From Nocardioides aromaticivorans (GTDB lineage Bacteria; Actinomycetota; Actinomycetes; Propionibacteriales; Nocardioidaceae): a DNA stretch of 64,000 nucleotides. Shown here piece by piece: positions 26,477 through 35,004 of this stretch; within the stretch, counting starts at the first letter, position 1, and the number at the start of each line of letters is the position of its first letter. The stretch lies in NCBI RefSeq assembly GCF_013408525.1, contig NZ_JACBZM010000001.1, positions 3,596,001-3,660,000 on the forward strand, in the 5' to 3' direction. A program made the translations under genes and the position numbers. The notes beneath the pieces were generated by a model, which saw only the letters and a program-made list of their open reading frames with translations, was not told the origin of the DNA and did not search any database.

Positions 26477-28912
26477 ATGCGCTCCCCCCGCGTGCTGGCC
26501 CTGCTCGCTGCGTCCCTCGCCCTGCCCGCCCTGGCGCTCGCCGGGCCCGCTGGCGCCGGGCCCGCTGACGCCAGCCCCAGCCCGTCGGTGGAGGCCCCGG
26601 CGCCGTACGACGCGACGATCCGGATCACCGCGCACGGCATCCCGCACATCACCGCGTCCGACTGGGGGTCGCTGGGCTACGGCAGCGGCTACGCGACGGC
26701 GTCCTCGTCGATCTGCAACCTCGCAGACACGGTGCTGACCGCGCGGGGCCAGCGTTCGCGGTACCTCGGCGGTGAGGAGCGCTACCGCGACGGCGTCTCG
26801 CTGGACGCCACCAACCTGCAGGTCGACGCGTTCGTCACGGACCTGCACAACCGCAAGGTCGTCGAGACGCTGCTGGCCTCGCCTGCCGGTCCCACGACGC
26901 GGGCGCGGGCGATGGTGAAGGGCTACACGGCGGGCATCAACCGCTGGCTGCGCGAGAACGAGATCACCGACCCGGCCTGCCGGGACGAGGACTGGATCAA
27001 GCCCGACGCGACCGAGCTCGACCTCTGGTACGGCGTCTACATGGCCAACCTGATCGCCTCGTCGGGCAACTTCCTCAAGGAGATCGTCGAGGCGGACCCG
27101 CCGACGCTCGACGACCCCGGCCTGCCCGACCTCGGCATCGACCTGCCGCTGCCGACGACCAAGGAGGAGGTCGCGGCCTACGCGAAGCAGGTCGACAAGC
27201 AGGCGCTGCTCGAGTCGTTCGGCCAGGACGACGACTTCGGCTCGAACGCCACCGCGATCGGCGGCGACAAGAGCTCGACCGGTCGCGGGCTGCTGCTGGG
27301 CAACCCGCACTTCCCGTGGGTCGGCCGCTACAAGTTCACCCAGCAGCACCTCACCATCCCCGGGCGGTACGACGTCGCCGGCGCCTCGCTCATCGGCTCG
27401 CCGGTCGTCAACATCGGCTGGAACAAGGACGTCGCCTGGAGCCACACCGTGTCGACGGCGTACCGCTTCACGCCCTACGAGTACCTCACCGTCGGCCCCG
27501 GCCCGCTCTACCTGACCGCCAGCGGGCTGCTCCGCAAGGCCGAGCGCCGCTTCGTCGACGTCCAGGTCAAGCAGGCGGACGGCTCGCTGGCGACCGTGCG
27601 CGAGGACCTCTGGCGCACACCGCAGGGCTACGTCATCGACAGCCCCTCGCAGTTCATGGGCTGGTCGCCGCTGAGCTTCTGGGCGATCCGGGACGCCAAC
27701 GCCGAGCACCTGCGCACCATCGACACCTTCCTCGCGATGGGGGAGGCGACGAGCAGCCGCGACCTGCTCGCGAAGCAGGACGCCGGCGGCGGCATGCCGT
27801 GGGTCAACACGACCGCGGCCGACCGCCGGGGCGAGGTCCTGTACGCCGACCACAGCGTGGTCCCGCACGTCACGAACGCGATGGCCAACCGCTGCCTCAC
27901 CCCGGTCGGGCTCCTGCTCAAGACGGTCGCCGGGCTGCCCGGCCTCAACGGCCTGCTGGCCGACGGGCTGTGCAGGTGGGGGACCGACGCGGATGCCCAG
28001 CGGGCGGGGATCCTCGGCCCGGCGAAGCTCCCTGCCGTCGTACGACGTGACTGGGTGATGAACGCCAACGACTCGTACTGGACGCCCAACGACAAGGTCC
28101 GGCTCGAGGGCTACGCCACCATCATCGGCTGCGAGAAGTGCGCGCGGACGATGCGGACCCGGATGGTCCAGCAGTACGTCGTGGACCGGCTCGCCGTCGG
28201 CAAGGAGACGCCGGCGACGCTGCGGGGCCACGAGTTCGAGAACAGGGTGCGTGCCGCCGAGGTGATGCGGGCCGGCGGCAAGCTCGACGAGGTCTGTGCC
28301 AGGACTGGGGAGACAGAGGCCTGTGCCGTGCTGAAGGCGTGGGACGGCCATTCCGACACCACGTCGGTCGGCACGCACCTGTTCGAGGCGTTCGTCGAGA
28401 GGGCGCCGACCGGGACGAACCTGTGGTCGGTCCCCTTCGACCCGAAGGACCCGCTCAACACCCCGCGGGGCCTGAAGACCGGGACGGCGGTGGTGAAGGC
28501 GATGCAGGAGGCCATCGACGCGGTCCGCGACGCCGGTGTGCCCTTCGATGCTGCGTGGGGCACGCTGCAGGTCGCCGGTGACCGGGGCGCGCCGCCGCTG
28601 CCGATCAGCGGCGGCAACGGCGACCTGGCCGGCAACGCCAACGCGGTCGCCTCCCGCAACCCGGCGTCCAACACCGACCGCTACAAGCCGATCAGCTACG
28701 GCTCGTCGCACATCCAGGCGGTCAGCTACCTGGCCGACGGCTCCGTCGACGCCCGCACGCTGCTGACCTACAGCCAGTACGAGGACCCCGCCTCGCCGTG
28801 GTCGTGGGACCAGACGAAGCTCTACTCCCAGGAGCAGTGGGTGCGCTTCCCGTGGACGTCCGCGCAGATCGACGCGGCACTCGTCCGGACGGTGAGCCTC
28901 GCCGGGAGCTAG
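26477..28912 (+). CDS. Secreted penicillin-acylase-family Ntn hydrolase
   Basis: This 811-residue protein belongs to the penicillin G acylase / AHL acylase group, which cleaves an amide such as an N-acyl homoserine lactone, lipopeptide side chain or beta-lactam. A Sec signal peptide occupies about 1-30 (hydrophobic run then Ala-rich cleavage site). The alpha chain follows, then the autoproteolysis site DDDFGSNATA with catalytic Ser256 as the N-terminus of the beta chain. MNANDSYWTPN carries the expected oxyanion Asn. A CxxC pair (GCEKCARTMRTRM) may form a disulfide. The protein is larger than the second acylase in this window (632 residues, no signal). A KstR-like box lies just upstream. Confidence 0.9.
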   Translation: MRSPRVLALLAASLALPALALAGPAGAGPADASPSPSVEAPAPYDATIRITAHGIPHITASDWGSLGYGSGYATASSSICNLADTVLTARGQRSRYLGGEERYRDGVSLDATNLQVDAFVTDLHNRKVVETLLASPAGPTTRARAMVKGYTAGINRWLRENEITDPACRDEDWIKPDATELDLWYGVYMANLIASSGNFLKEIVEADPPTLDDPGLPDLGIDLPLPTTKEEVAAYAKQVDKQALLESFGQDDDFGSNATAIGGDKSSTGRGLLLGNPHFPWVGRYKFTQQHLTIPGRYDVAGASLIGSPVVNIGWNKDVAWSHTVSTAYRFTPYEYLTVGPGPLYLTASGLLRKAERRFVDVQVKQADGSLATVREDLWRTPQGYVIDSPSQFMGWSPLSFWAIRDANAEHLRTIDTFLAMGEATSSRDLLAKQDAGGGMPWVNTTAADRRGEVLYADHSVVPHVTNAMANRCLTPVGLLLKTVAGLPGLNGLLADGLCRWGTDADAQRAGILGPAKLPAVVRRDWVMNANDSYWTPNDKVRLEGYATIIGCEKCARTMRTRMVQQYVVDRLAVGKETPATLRGHEFENRVRAAEVMRAGGKLDEVCARTGETEACAVLKAWDGHSDTTSVGTHLFEAFVERAPTGTNLWSVPFDPKDPLNTPRGLKTGTAVVKAMQEAIDAVRDAGVPFDAAWGTLQVAGDRGAPPLPISGGNGDLAGNANAVASRNPASNTDRYKPISYGSSHIQAVSYLADGSVDARTLLTYSQYEDPASPWSWDQTKLYSQEQWVRFPWTSAQIDAALVRTVSLAGS

Positions 28913-28922
28913 CCTCCACCCC

Positions 28923-29699
28923 ATGTCCGTCGAGGTCGAGAAGCACGGTCCGGTCACCGTCGTCACGCTGTCGCGCCCGGAGGTCCGCAACGCGGTCGAC
29001 GCCGAGCACGCCCGCCTGCTGACGGAGGCCTTCACGGAGTTCGACGCGGACGAGTCCGCCTCCGTCGCGATCCTGTACGGCGCGCACGGGGTCTTTTGCG
29101 CCGGCGCCGACCTCAAGGCCGTCTCCGAGGGTCGGGTCGACGTCGGCGCTCCGGGCGAGGGCCCCGACGCCGGGCCGGCCGGGATGGGGCCGACCCGGAT
29201 GCTGCTCTCGAAGCCGGTGATCGCCGCCGTGGAGGGGTACGCCGTCGCGGGCGGCCTCGAGCTCGCCGTGTGGTGCGACCTGCGGGTCGTGGACCCGGAG
29301 GCCGCCTTCGGCGTCTTCTGCCGCCGCTGGGGAGTGCCGCTCATCGACGGCGGCACGGTCCGCCTGCCGCGGCTGATCGGCCACTCGCACGCCCTCGACC
29401 TGATCCTGACCGGCCGGGAGGTCGGTGCCGACGAGGCGCTGCGGATGGGCCTCGCCAACCGGGTCTCCGCCCCCGGCCGGGTGCTGGAGGAGGCGCTGGC
29501 ACTGGCTGCCCAGCTCGCCGCCTTCCCGCAGACCTGCCTGCGCCAGGACCGCCTGTCGTCGTACGGGCAGCACGGACTGGACCTCGACGCGGCGCTCGCG
29601 CTCGAGTGGAAACACGGGCTCGTGTCGCTGTCCGCCGATACCCTCGACGGTGCCTCGCGCTTCGCGGGCGGCGCGGGCCGCCACGGCGCGTTCGAGTAG
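28923..29699 (+). CDS. Enoyl-CoA hydratase/isomerase (crotonase family)
   Basis: This is a 258-residue crotonase. The oxyanion-hole segments are GVFCAGADLKAV and AVAGGLELAVWCDLRV. The catalytic Glu of the first hydratase position is replaced in the usual region (GLELAVW), while AAFGVFCRRWGVPL could supply another acid, so the exact reaction is uncertain. TAGCCT at 28910-28915, which includes the acylase stop codon, lies seven bases before the ATG. The gene may be transcribed separately from the acylase. Confidence 0.9.
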   Translation: MSVEVEKHGPVTVVTLSRPEVRNAVDAEHARLLTEAFTEFDADESASVAILYGAHGVFCAGADLKAVSEGRVDVGAPGEGPDAGPAGMGPTRMLLSKPVIAAVEGYAVAGGLELAVWCDLRVVDPEAAFGVFCRRWGVPLIDGGTVRLPRLIGHSHALDLILTGREVGADEALRMGLANRVSAPGRVLEEALALAAQLAAFPQTCLRQDRLSSYGQHGLDLDAALALEWKHGLVSLSADTLDGASRFAGGAGRHGAFE

Positions 29700-29718
29700 A
29701 CATTTCGGGAGGGACGAC

Positions 29719-30657
29719 GTGGTCAAGGGACCCGGGCGCGACCAGCGTGGCCCGATGGAGCGGCTGGTGCGGATCGCTGCCTACCTGCAGGCCCACCCCG
29801 AGGTCGGGGTGCTGGGGGAGGAGCTGATCAAGGTCGCCGGGTTCGAGGGCGGCCGCGACGCCGGCACCCAGCTCAAGCGGGAGCTGGGCCACCTGGAGGC
29901 CCAGGGCTGGCAGATCGAGAACGTCAACGGTCCCGGCGAGCCGGCGCGCTACCGGATGACCACGGTCGACAACCGGTTGCGGGTCCGGCTCACGCCCGGC
30001 CAGCAGGCCGAGCTGCGCCGCGCCGTGCTGCTCGCCCGGCGCGAGGACCTGGTCCAGCGGCTGGGTCTGCCGGCGGGGTCCGCCGGTGACGAGCTGCCCG
30101 TCCCGGCCGCCGTACGGGCTGCGACGCCGGACGCGCTGCCCCTGGTGGTGGACGCCGTGCGCGACCACCAGCTGCTGTCCTTCACCTACAAGGGCACCCG
30201 GCGCACCGTGCACCCCGAGTCGGTGCGCAACCAGAACGGAACCTGGTACCTCCGTGCCGTCGAGGACGCGGACCTCGCCGAGCCCGTCGTGAAGGCGTTC
30301 GTCGTCTCCCGGATGTCGGGTGCCGAGGCACACGCCCCGGGGAGCGCGCAGCGGGTCCCGGCCGTGCGCCACACCGGGCTGCACCCGATGTCGTGGGAGA
30401 TCGACCCGCCCGTCGAGGTCACCCTCCGCACGCCCGCGCACTACGAGGACGACGTGCGACGCTGGCTCGGCGAGCCCGAGGGCGTCGAGCCCGACGGCGA
30501 CGGGGCGGTCCGGATGCGCTACCGGGTCACCCACCGCGCGGCCCTGCGCACCCGCCTCAACGAGCTCGGCGACCGGGTCCGCATCGTCGAGCCCGAGGAG
30601 GTCCGGGCCGAGGTGATCGCGGCCCTCGACGCCGCACGCGGAGGTTCCACCCGATGA
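29719..30657 (+). CDS. WYL-domain transcriptional regulator (PafB-like)
   Basis: This is a 312-residue regulator with an N-terminal winged HTH (MERLVRIAAYLQAHPEVGVLGEELIKVAGF) and a WYL domain from about residue 135, where the core reads LLSFTYKGTRRTVHPESVRNQNGTWYLRAV. It is followed by a WCX-type C-terminal extension. The GTG at 29719 is preceded by GGGAGGGA. It overlaps the next WYL gene by four bases, as pafB and pafC do. In mycobacteria the PafBC heterodimer activates DNA-damage genes. Here the pair is not beside proteasome genes, so it may be the sole pafBC or a paralogous pair. Confidence 0.88.
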   Translation: MVKGPGRDQRGPMERLVRIAAYLQAHPEVGVLGEELIKVAGFEGGRDAGTQLKRELGHLEAQGWQIENVNGPGEPARYRMTTVDNRLRVRLTPGQQAELRRAVLLARREDLVQRLGLPAGSAGDELPVPAAVRAATPDALPLVVDAVRDHQLLSFTYKGTRRTVHPESVRNQNGTWYLRAVEDADLAEPVVKAFVVSRMSGAEAHAPGSAQRVPAVRHTGLHPMSWEIDPPVEVTLRTPAHYEDDVRRWLGEPEGVEPDGDGAVRMRYRVTHRAALRTRLNELGDRVRIVEPEEVRAEVIAALDAARGGSTR

Positions 30658-31640
30658 GCACGCCCAAGTACGTCGAGCGGTTCGCCCGCCTGCCCAAGGT
30701 CTTCGAGCGCCTCCAGCGCCACCCCGACGGCCTGCCGCTGGAGGAGCTCGCCGCCGACTTCGACATCTCCGTCCCGGCGCTGCGCGAGGAGCTGCTGGCC
30801 TTCTACACCGCCGACATCGGCGGCCGGTGGCTGCTGACGCGACCGGAGGTGCTGGAGTTCCTCGGGCCCGACGGCGACACCGAGGACCCGGGCACCGCCG
30901 GGATCGTCCGCATCGTCGCCGAGGTGCCGGCCGACATCGGGGTCGAGTACGTCGACGCCGGCGAGCTCGGCCTCGCCTACACCGCCGCGCTGGCCCTCCT
31001 CGAGACCGAGCCGGACAACGAGGAGCTCGGCCAGGCCATCGACGTCCTCACCGAGACGATGTTCGGTCCGTCCGCGGCAGCAGGCGGGCCGACGCCCTCC
31101 GTCCCGAGCTGGAACCGGCTGCTGCCCGTCTTCCGCGAGGCGCTGTCCGCCGGTCGCGCGGTGCGCATCGTCTACTCCCGCGCCTGGCACCCGGGGGTGA
31201 CCGAGCGTGAGATCGAGCCCTACCAGCTGGTGCAGACCCGGCGCGGCTGGGAGGTCGACGCCGGTCCCGCCGACGACGAGGGCCGGTTGCGGACCTTCCT
31301 GCTCTCGAACATCCGGTCCGCCGAGATCGTCGACCGGTCGTTCACGGCGCCGGACGACGTGGCGCAGCGGCTCGCCGAGCAGCGGGCGACCACCCGGGTG
31401 CGGGTGCTGCTGCCGCAGAGCGCCCGCTGGGCGGCCGACTTCTACGCCGAGCAGGTCACCCTCGTCCAGGACGACGAGGAGGACGTGGTCGTCGACCTGG
31501 AGCTGCTGCCGCCGGTCGAGCGGCGCGTCGGGCGGCTGCTGCTCGCCTCCGGGCCACTCGCGACGGTGATCGACCCGCCCGAGCTGGACTCGGCGGGCGT
31601 CGTCCTCGCCGAGGAGCTGATGGTCCACCACTCGTCGTGA
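30654..31640 (+). CDS. WYL-domain transcriptional regulator (PafC-like)
   Basis: This is a 328-residue partner of the preceding gene. The N-terminal HTH region is YVERFARLPKVFERLQRHPDGLPLEELAADFDISVPALREEL, which is the PafC layout. The WYL domain follows from about residue 165 (VRIVYSRAWHPGVTEREIEPYQLVQTRRGWEVDA). The WYL domain in such proteins is thought to bind single-stranded nucleic acid. Translation is coupled through an ATGA overlap, consistent with a heterodimer. Confidence 0.87.
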   Translation: MSTPKYVERFARLPKVFERLQRHPDGLPLEELAADFDISVPALREELLAFYTADIGGRWLLTRPEVLEFLGPDGDTEDPGTAGIVRIVAEVPADIGVEYVDAGELGLAYTAALALLETEPDNEELGQAIDVLTETMFGPSAAAGGPTPSVPSWNRLLPVFREALSAGRAVRIVYSRAWHPGVTEREIEPYQLVQTRRGWEVDAGPADDEGRLRTFLLSNIRSAEIVDRSFTAPDDVAQRLAEQRATTRVRVLLPQSARWAADFYAEQVTLVQDDEEDVVVDLELLPPVERRVGRLLLASGPLATVIDPPELDSAGVVLAEELMVHHSS

Positions 31641-31666
31641 GGCCCCGACGGTCCTAGGCTGCGAGC

Positions 31667-32074
31667 ATGACGCTGGCCCAGAACCTCGTCCGGATCGCCC
31701 TCGGCACGACCATGGTGGGAGCGGGGGTGACCCACCTGACGGTGGCCCGGGAGGAGTTCCGGGCGCAGGTGCCGGAGTGGTTCCCGGTCGACGACGACCT
31801 GACCGTGCTCGGCTCCGGTGTGGTCGAGATCGGCCTCGGCGCGGCCTTCGTGGCGCTGCCGAAGCGCCGGCGGCTCGTCGGCGGCCTGCTCGCTGCGTTC
31901 TTCGTCGCGATCTTCCCCGGCAACATCGCGCAGTACGTCGAGGGGACCAGCGCCTTCGGGCTCGACACCGACCAGAAGCGGCTCGCCCGGCTGTTCTTCC
32001 AGCCGGTCCTGGTGCTGCTGGCCCTGTGGGGCGGGGGTCGGCTCGGCCGGCAGCGGGGCGCGGGCGCGGACTGA
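31667..32074 (+). CDS. DoxX-like small membrane protein
   Basis: This is a 135-residue DoxX-family protein with four predicted helices (about 5-25, 45-62, 68-85, 108-125) and no clear redox cysteines. Function unknown. TAGGCT at 31655-31660 precedes the ATG by six bases, so transcription is probably leaderless. Confidence 0.82.
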   Translation: MTLAQNLVRIALGTTMVGAGVTHLTVAREEFRAQVPEWFPVDDDLTVLGSGVVEIGLGAAFVALPKRRRLVGGLLAAFFVAIFPGNIAQYVEGTSAFGLDTDQKRLARLFFQPVLVLLALWGGGRLGRQRGAGAD

Positions 32075-32187
32075 GCGGCGAGCCGTCGGGAGCGGTTGTC
32101 GGCGCCGTGGCCTAGGGTGGGACCCGAGCGGCTCAGGACGGGGGCCGTGCCAGCGGGTCTCGCGACCCCTCGGCCGGAAGGCCCCCT

Positions 32188-32355
32188 GTGCAACCCAACA
32201 GCCCTGTCCTCGTCGAGCTCGACGGGGACAGCCTCCCCGGCCTGTTCCTCAAGGCGACCGCCGACGGCACGCGCCTGCTCGTCACGTTCGAGCAGGACGG
32301 CCACGTCTCGACCACCTGGCTCCCGGTCGAGCAGGTGCGGCTGGTCGAGGCGTAG
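32188..32355 (+). CDS. Small hypothetical protein, 55 residues
   Basis: A GTG start with GGAAGG six bases before it (32176-32181) opens a 56-codon frame ending TAG. The product begins MQPNSPVLVELDGDSLPGLF and ends EQVRLVEA; it is acidic, with no transmembrane segment, and strand-rich. The third codon position is strongly G/C, as in the neighbours. A TAGGGT hexamer at 32113-32118 could drive it with a leader of about 65 bases. I do not recognise the family. Confidence 0.6.
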   Translation: MQPNSPVLVELDGDSLPGLFLKATADGTRLLVTFEQDGHVSTTWLPVEQVRLVEA

Positions 32356-32366
32356 CCGGGTCGGGC

Positions 32367-33095
32367 TCAGCCCTGGGGCGGGTGGTCCCCGGCCTGTCGC
32401 ACCTGCTGGTTGGTCGAGTCGACGATCTCCTGCGCGATGGCACGGAGCCGGATGTTGCTCGTCGACGACGCGCGCACCAGGAACTGGAACGCCCGGTCCT
32501 CGGTGAGGCGGTAGCGCTCCATCACGATGCCGACCGCCGTGCCGATGGCCTGGCGTGAGGCCACCGACTCCTTGAGCTGGTGCTCGTGGCGCGAGCGGCC
32601 GAGCGCGATCGCGGCGTGCGCGGCGAAGAGCTCGGCGAGCTGGATCGCGTCGGGATCGATGCCGGGCTCGACGGCGTAGAAGTTCAGCCCGCCGAGCGCG
32701 CCGTCGTCGGTGTAGAGCTGCAGGCCCATCTGGGCGCGCAGACCGAGGCGCGCGACCTCCTCGACGTACCGCGGCCACCGCGTCTCGGTCTCGACGTCCT
32801 CCATCACCGTCACGCCGCCGTGGGTGATCGCGTCGTAGCAGGGGCCCTCGCCGAGCTTGTACTGGAGCTCGTCGACCTCCCAGACCAGGCGGCCGGTCCC
32901 GGCGCGGGTCTCGATCGTGCCGGAGTGGCCGTTGCCCTTGCCGGTCACGGAGATGCCGACGTGCTCGAAGCCCGGCACGGTCTGCTGGGCGGCGTGCACG
33001 ATCGCGTCGAGGGTGTGCTCCAGCGACTGCTGGCCGTCGATGGCGCGCGCGGCGTCGGTGAGTGCGGAAGCGATGCGGGTGGTGTCGGACGTCAC
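32367..33095 (-). CDS. GAF-ANTAR RNA-binding regulator
   Basis: This 242-residue protein has a GAF sensor domain at about 20-165 (SLEHTLDAIVHAAQQTVPGFEHVGISV to GGLNFYAVEPG), then a C-terminal ANTAR domain (LKESVASRQAIGTAVGIVMERYRLTEDRAFQFLVRAS) that binds paired RNA hairpins to prevent termination. The GTG at 33095 follows GAGGAGGG on the minus strand. No ANTAR target motif was recognised nearby, although a strong palindrome lies upstream at 33162-33189. It may act on distant transcripts. Confidence 0.92.
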   Translation of the reverse strand: MTSDTTRIASALTDAARAIDGQQSLEHTLDAIVHAAQQTVPGFEHVGISVTGKGNGHSGTIETRAGTGRLVWEVDELQYKLGEGPCYDAITHGGVTVMEDVETETRWPRYVEEVARLGLRAQMGLQLYTDDGALGGLNFYAVEPGIDPDAIQLAELFAAHAAIALGRSRHEHQLKESVASRQAIGTAVGIVMERYRLTEDRAFQFLVRASSTSNIRLRAIAQEIVDSTNQQVRQAGDHPPQG

Positions 33096-33161
33096 GGTCC
33101 CTCCTCGTCGTGGAGCCTTCGTGGTACCCGCGAAGGGCCCCGTCGATCCGGGAGAACGACA

Positions 33162-33189
33162 GAGGGCCCGGTCACGTGACCGGGCCCTC
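33162..33189 (-). terminator. Perfect 28-bp palindrome downstream of tRNA-Lys
   Basis: Arm GAGGGCCCGGTCAC (33162-33175) is followed directly by its complement. It lies ten bases beyond the 3' end of tRNA-Lys (minus strand) and 67 bases before the GAF-ANTAR gene, so it is best read as the tRNA terminator, folding as a 12-bp stem with a tetraloop. No U tract follows. Confidence 0.65.
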
Positions 33190-33198
33190 CGTGTGCGG

Positions 33199-33271
<73 letters not shown>

Positions 33272-33338
33272 ATCTGGTGAAGCGAGATGGAACATTACCA
33301 GCGGCGGGGCTGGCCGGTGAAATCGGGAGGCCGCCTGG

Positions 33339-34907
33339 TCAACCGCGGGACTCCAGCACGGCCTGGGCCGCGTTGTGCCCGCCCAGGCCGCTGACCGCCC
33401 CGCCCCGACGGGCGCCCGAGCCGCAGAGCAGCACGGCGTCGTACGACGTCTGCACGCCCCAGCGCTCGGCGGGGGTGTCGAGCCGGGCCCGGGCGGGGGC
33501 CCACGGCCAGTCCAGGTCGCCGTGGAAGATGTGGCCGCCGGGCATCGCGAGGTCGGCCTCGACGTCCTGCGGGATCTTGGCCTCGATGCAGGGCTCGCCC
33601 GCCGGCGTGCGCATCACGACGGACTCGATCGGCTCCTCGAGCACGGCGTCGAGCGAGGCGATCGCGCGGCGCAGGGCCTCGGCCCTGGTCGCCTCGGGGT
33701 CGGCGTCGAACAGGCGGGCCGGCGTGTGCAGGCCGAAGTAGGTGAGCGTGTGGGTGCCGGCCGGGACGTCGCCGAGGATCGACGGGTCGGTGAGGGAGTG
33801 GCAGTAGACCTCGCCCGGCAGCGGGTCGGGGAGCTCGCCGCGTGTCGCGGCCGCCCACGAGACCTCGAGGTCCGAGGCGGACTCGGCGAGGTGGAGCGTG
33901 CCGGCGAACGCGACGGCCGGGTCGATGCCGGAGCGCAGCCGGGGGAGCCGCGAGAGCAGGAGGTTGACCTTGAGCTGGGCGCCCTCGGGCTTGGTGGCGG
34001 GATCCTCGCCCTCGCCGAGCAGGATCCGCAGCACCCACGGCGCGACGTTGGCCAGCACGTACCGCGCCTGCACGCTGCGCTCCCGCGTGCCGTCGTGCCA
34101 CCGGACCTCGGCCCCCTCGCCGGGGCCGCCGGGGAGGATCGCGCTGACCCCGGCGCCGGTCACGATCTCCGCGCCCGCGTCGCGGGCGGCCCCGGCCAGC
34201 GCGTCGGTGACCGAGCCCATGCCGCCGACGGGGACCCGCCACTCGCCGGTGCCGTTGCCGATCAGGTGGTAGAGGAAGCAGCGGTTCTGGACCAGGCTCG
34301 GGTCGCGCAACGACGCGAAGGTCCCGATCAGCGCGTCGGTGCCCACGACGCCGCGGACGAGGTCGTCGCGGAAGCGCCGCTCGATCGCCTCGCCGAGCGG
34401 CCGCTCGACGACGTCGTGCCAGATCTGCGGGTCCACGGCAGCGCGGACCTCGGCGTCGGTGGCCAGCGGCCGGGTCAGGGTCGGCGCGACGGCTCCGGCC
34501 AGCCCGGCCACGCCGTCGTAGAAGGCCCGCCAGGCGTCGTACTCGTCGTCGGAGCCGGTGAGCTCGCGGAACGAGCGCCGGGTCGCCTCGCCCTCCTCCC
34601 GCTCGACCAGCAGGCCTGTGGCCCGCCCGTCCCGCACGACCGGCGAGTACGACGCCGTCGACCGGCTCACGAGCCGGAGGTCGAGCCCGAGGTCGGTCAC
34701 CACCTGCTGCGGCAGGAGCGAGACCAGGTAGGAGTAGCGCGACAGGCGGGTCGGGAAGTCCGGGAAGGCCTGTGCCGAGACCGCCGCACCGCCGACGTGG
34801 TCGAGTCGCTCGAGCACGAGGACGGACAGTCCGGCGCGGGCGAGGTAGGCGGCAGCAGTGAGGCCGTTGTGGCCGCCCCCGACCACCACGGCGTCGTAGC
34901 GCGTCAT
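33339..34907 (-). CDS. FAD-dependent oxidoreductase (phytoene desaturase / PYROXD2-like)
   Basis: This 522-residue flavoprotein starts with the dinucleotide-binding motif DAVVVGGGHNGLTAAAYLARAG and a second FAD contact VLERLDHVGGAAVS. The C-terminus closes the FAD site with LCGSGARRGGAVSGLGGHNAA. This matches the PYROXD2/CrtI-like group, which oxidises poorly defined substrates. It is not clearly a carotenoid enzyme, and no carotenoid genes are adjacent. TAGGGT (complement of 34914-34919) lies six bases before the ATG at 34907. It is divergent from the pirin gene. Confidence 0.9.
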   Translation of the reverse strand: MTRYDAVVVGGGHNGLTAAAYLARAGLSVLVLERLDHVGGAAVSAQAFPDFPTRLSRYSYLVSLLPQQVVTDLGLDLRLVSRSTASYSPVVRDGRATGLLVEREEGEATRRSFRELTGSDDEYDAWRAFYDGVAGLAGAVAPTLTRPLATDAEVRAAVDPQIWHDVVERPLGEAIERRFRDDLVRGVVGTDALIGTFASLRDPSLVQNRCFLYHLIGNGTGEWRVPVGGMGSVTDALAGAARDAGAEIVTGAGVSAILPGGPGEGAEVRWHDGTRERSVQARYVLANVAPWVLRILLGEGEDPATKPEGAQLKVNLLLSRLPRLRSGIDPAVAFAGTLHLAESASDLEVSWAAATRGELPDPLPGEVYCHSLTDPSILGDVPAGTHTLTYFGLHTPARLFDADPEATRAEALRRAIASLDAVLEEPIESVVMRTPAGEPCIEAKIPQDVEADLAMPGGHIFHGDLDWPWAPARARLDTPAERWGVQTSYDAVLLCGSGARRGGAVSGLGGHNAAQAVLESRG

Positions 34908-34956
34908 GGACCGACCCTATGCGCAGGGGGTGGACGGAATAGCCCACCACGGCATA

Positions 34957-34974
34957 TGGTTGACATGGCAACCA
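34957..34974. promoter_or_regulatory. Operator-like dyad upstream of the pirin gene
   Basis: TGGTTG-ACATGG-CAACCA has perfect 6-bp arms and encloses a TTGACA sequence that could be a -35. It lies between the FAD oxidoreductase and pirin genes. A repressor site is plausible; the regulator is unknown. Confidence 0.45.
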
Positions 34975-35004
34975 ATCCGCTCGACCACCACGGAGGTGGA
35001 TCCC

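Noticed and set aside
26405..29458. A 1017-codon open frame on the minus strand
   Set aside because: It runs antisense to the secreted acylase and crotonase genes, which carry catalytic motifs and a signal peptide. The minus product has no recognisable domain.
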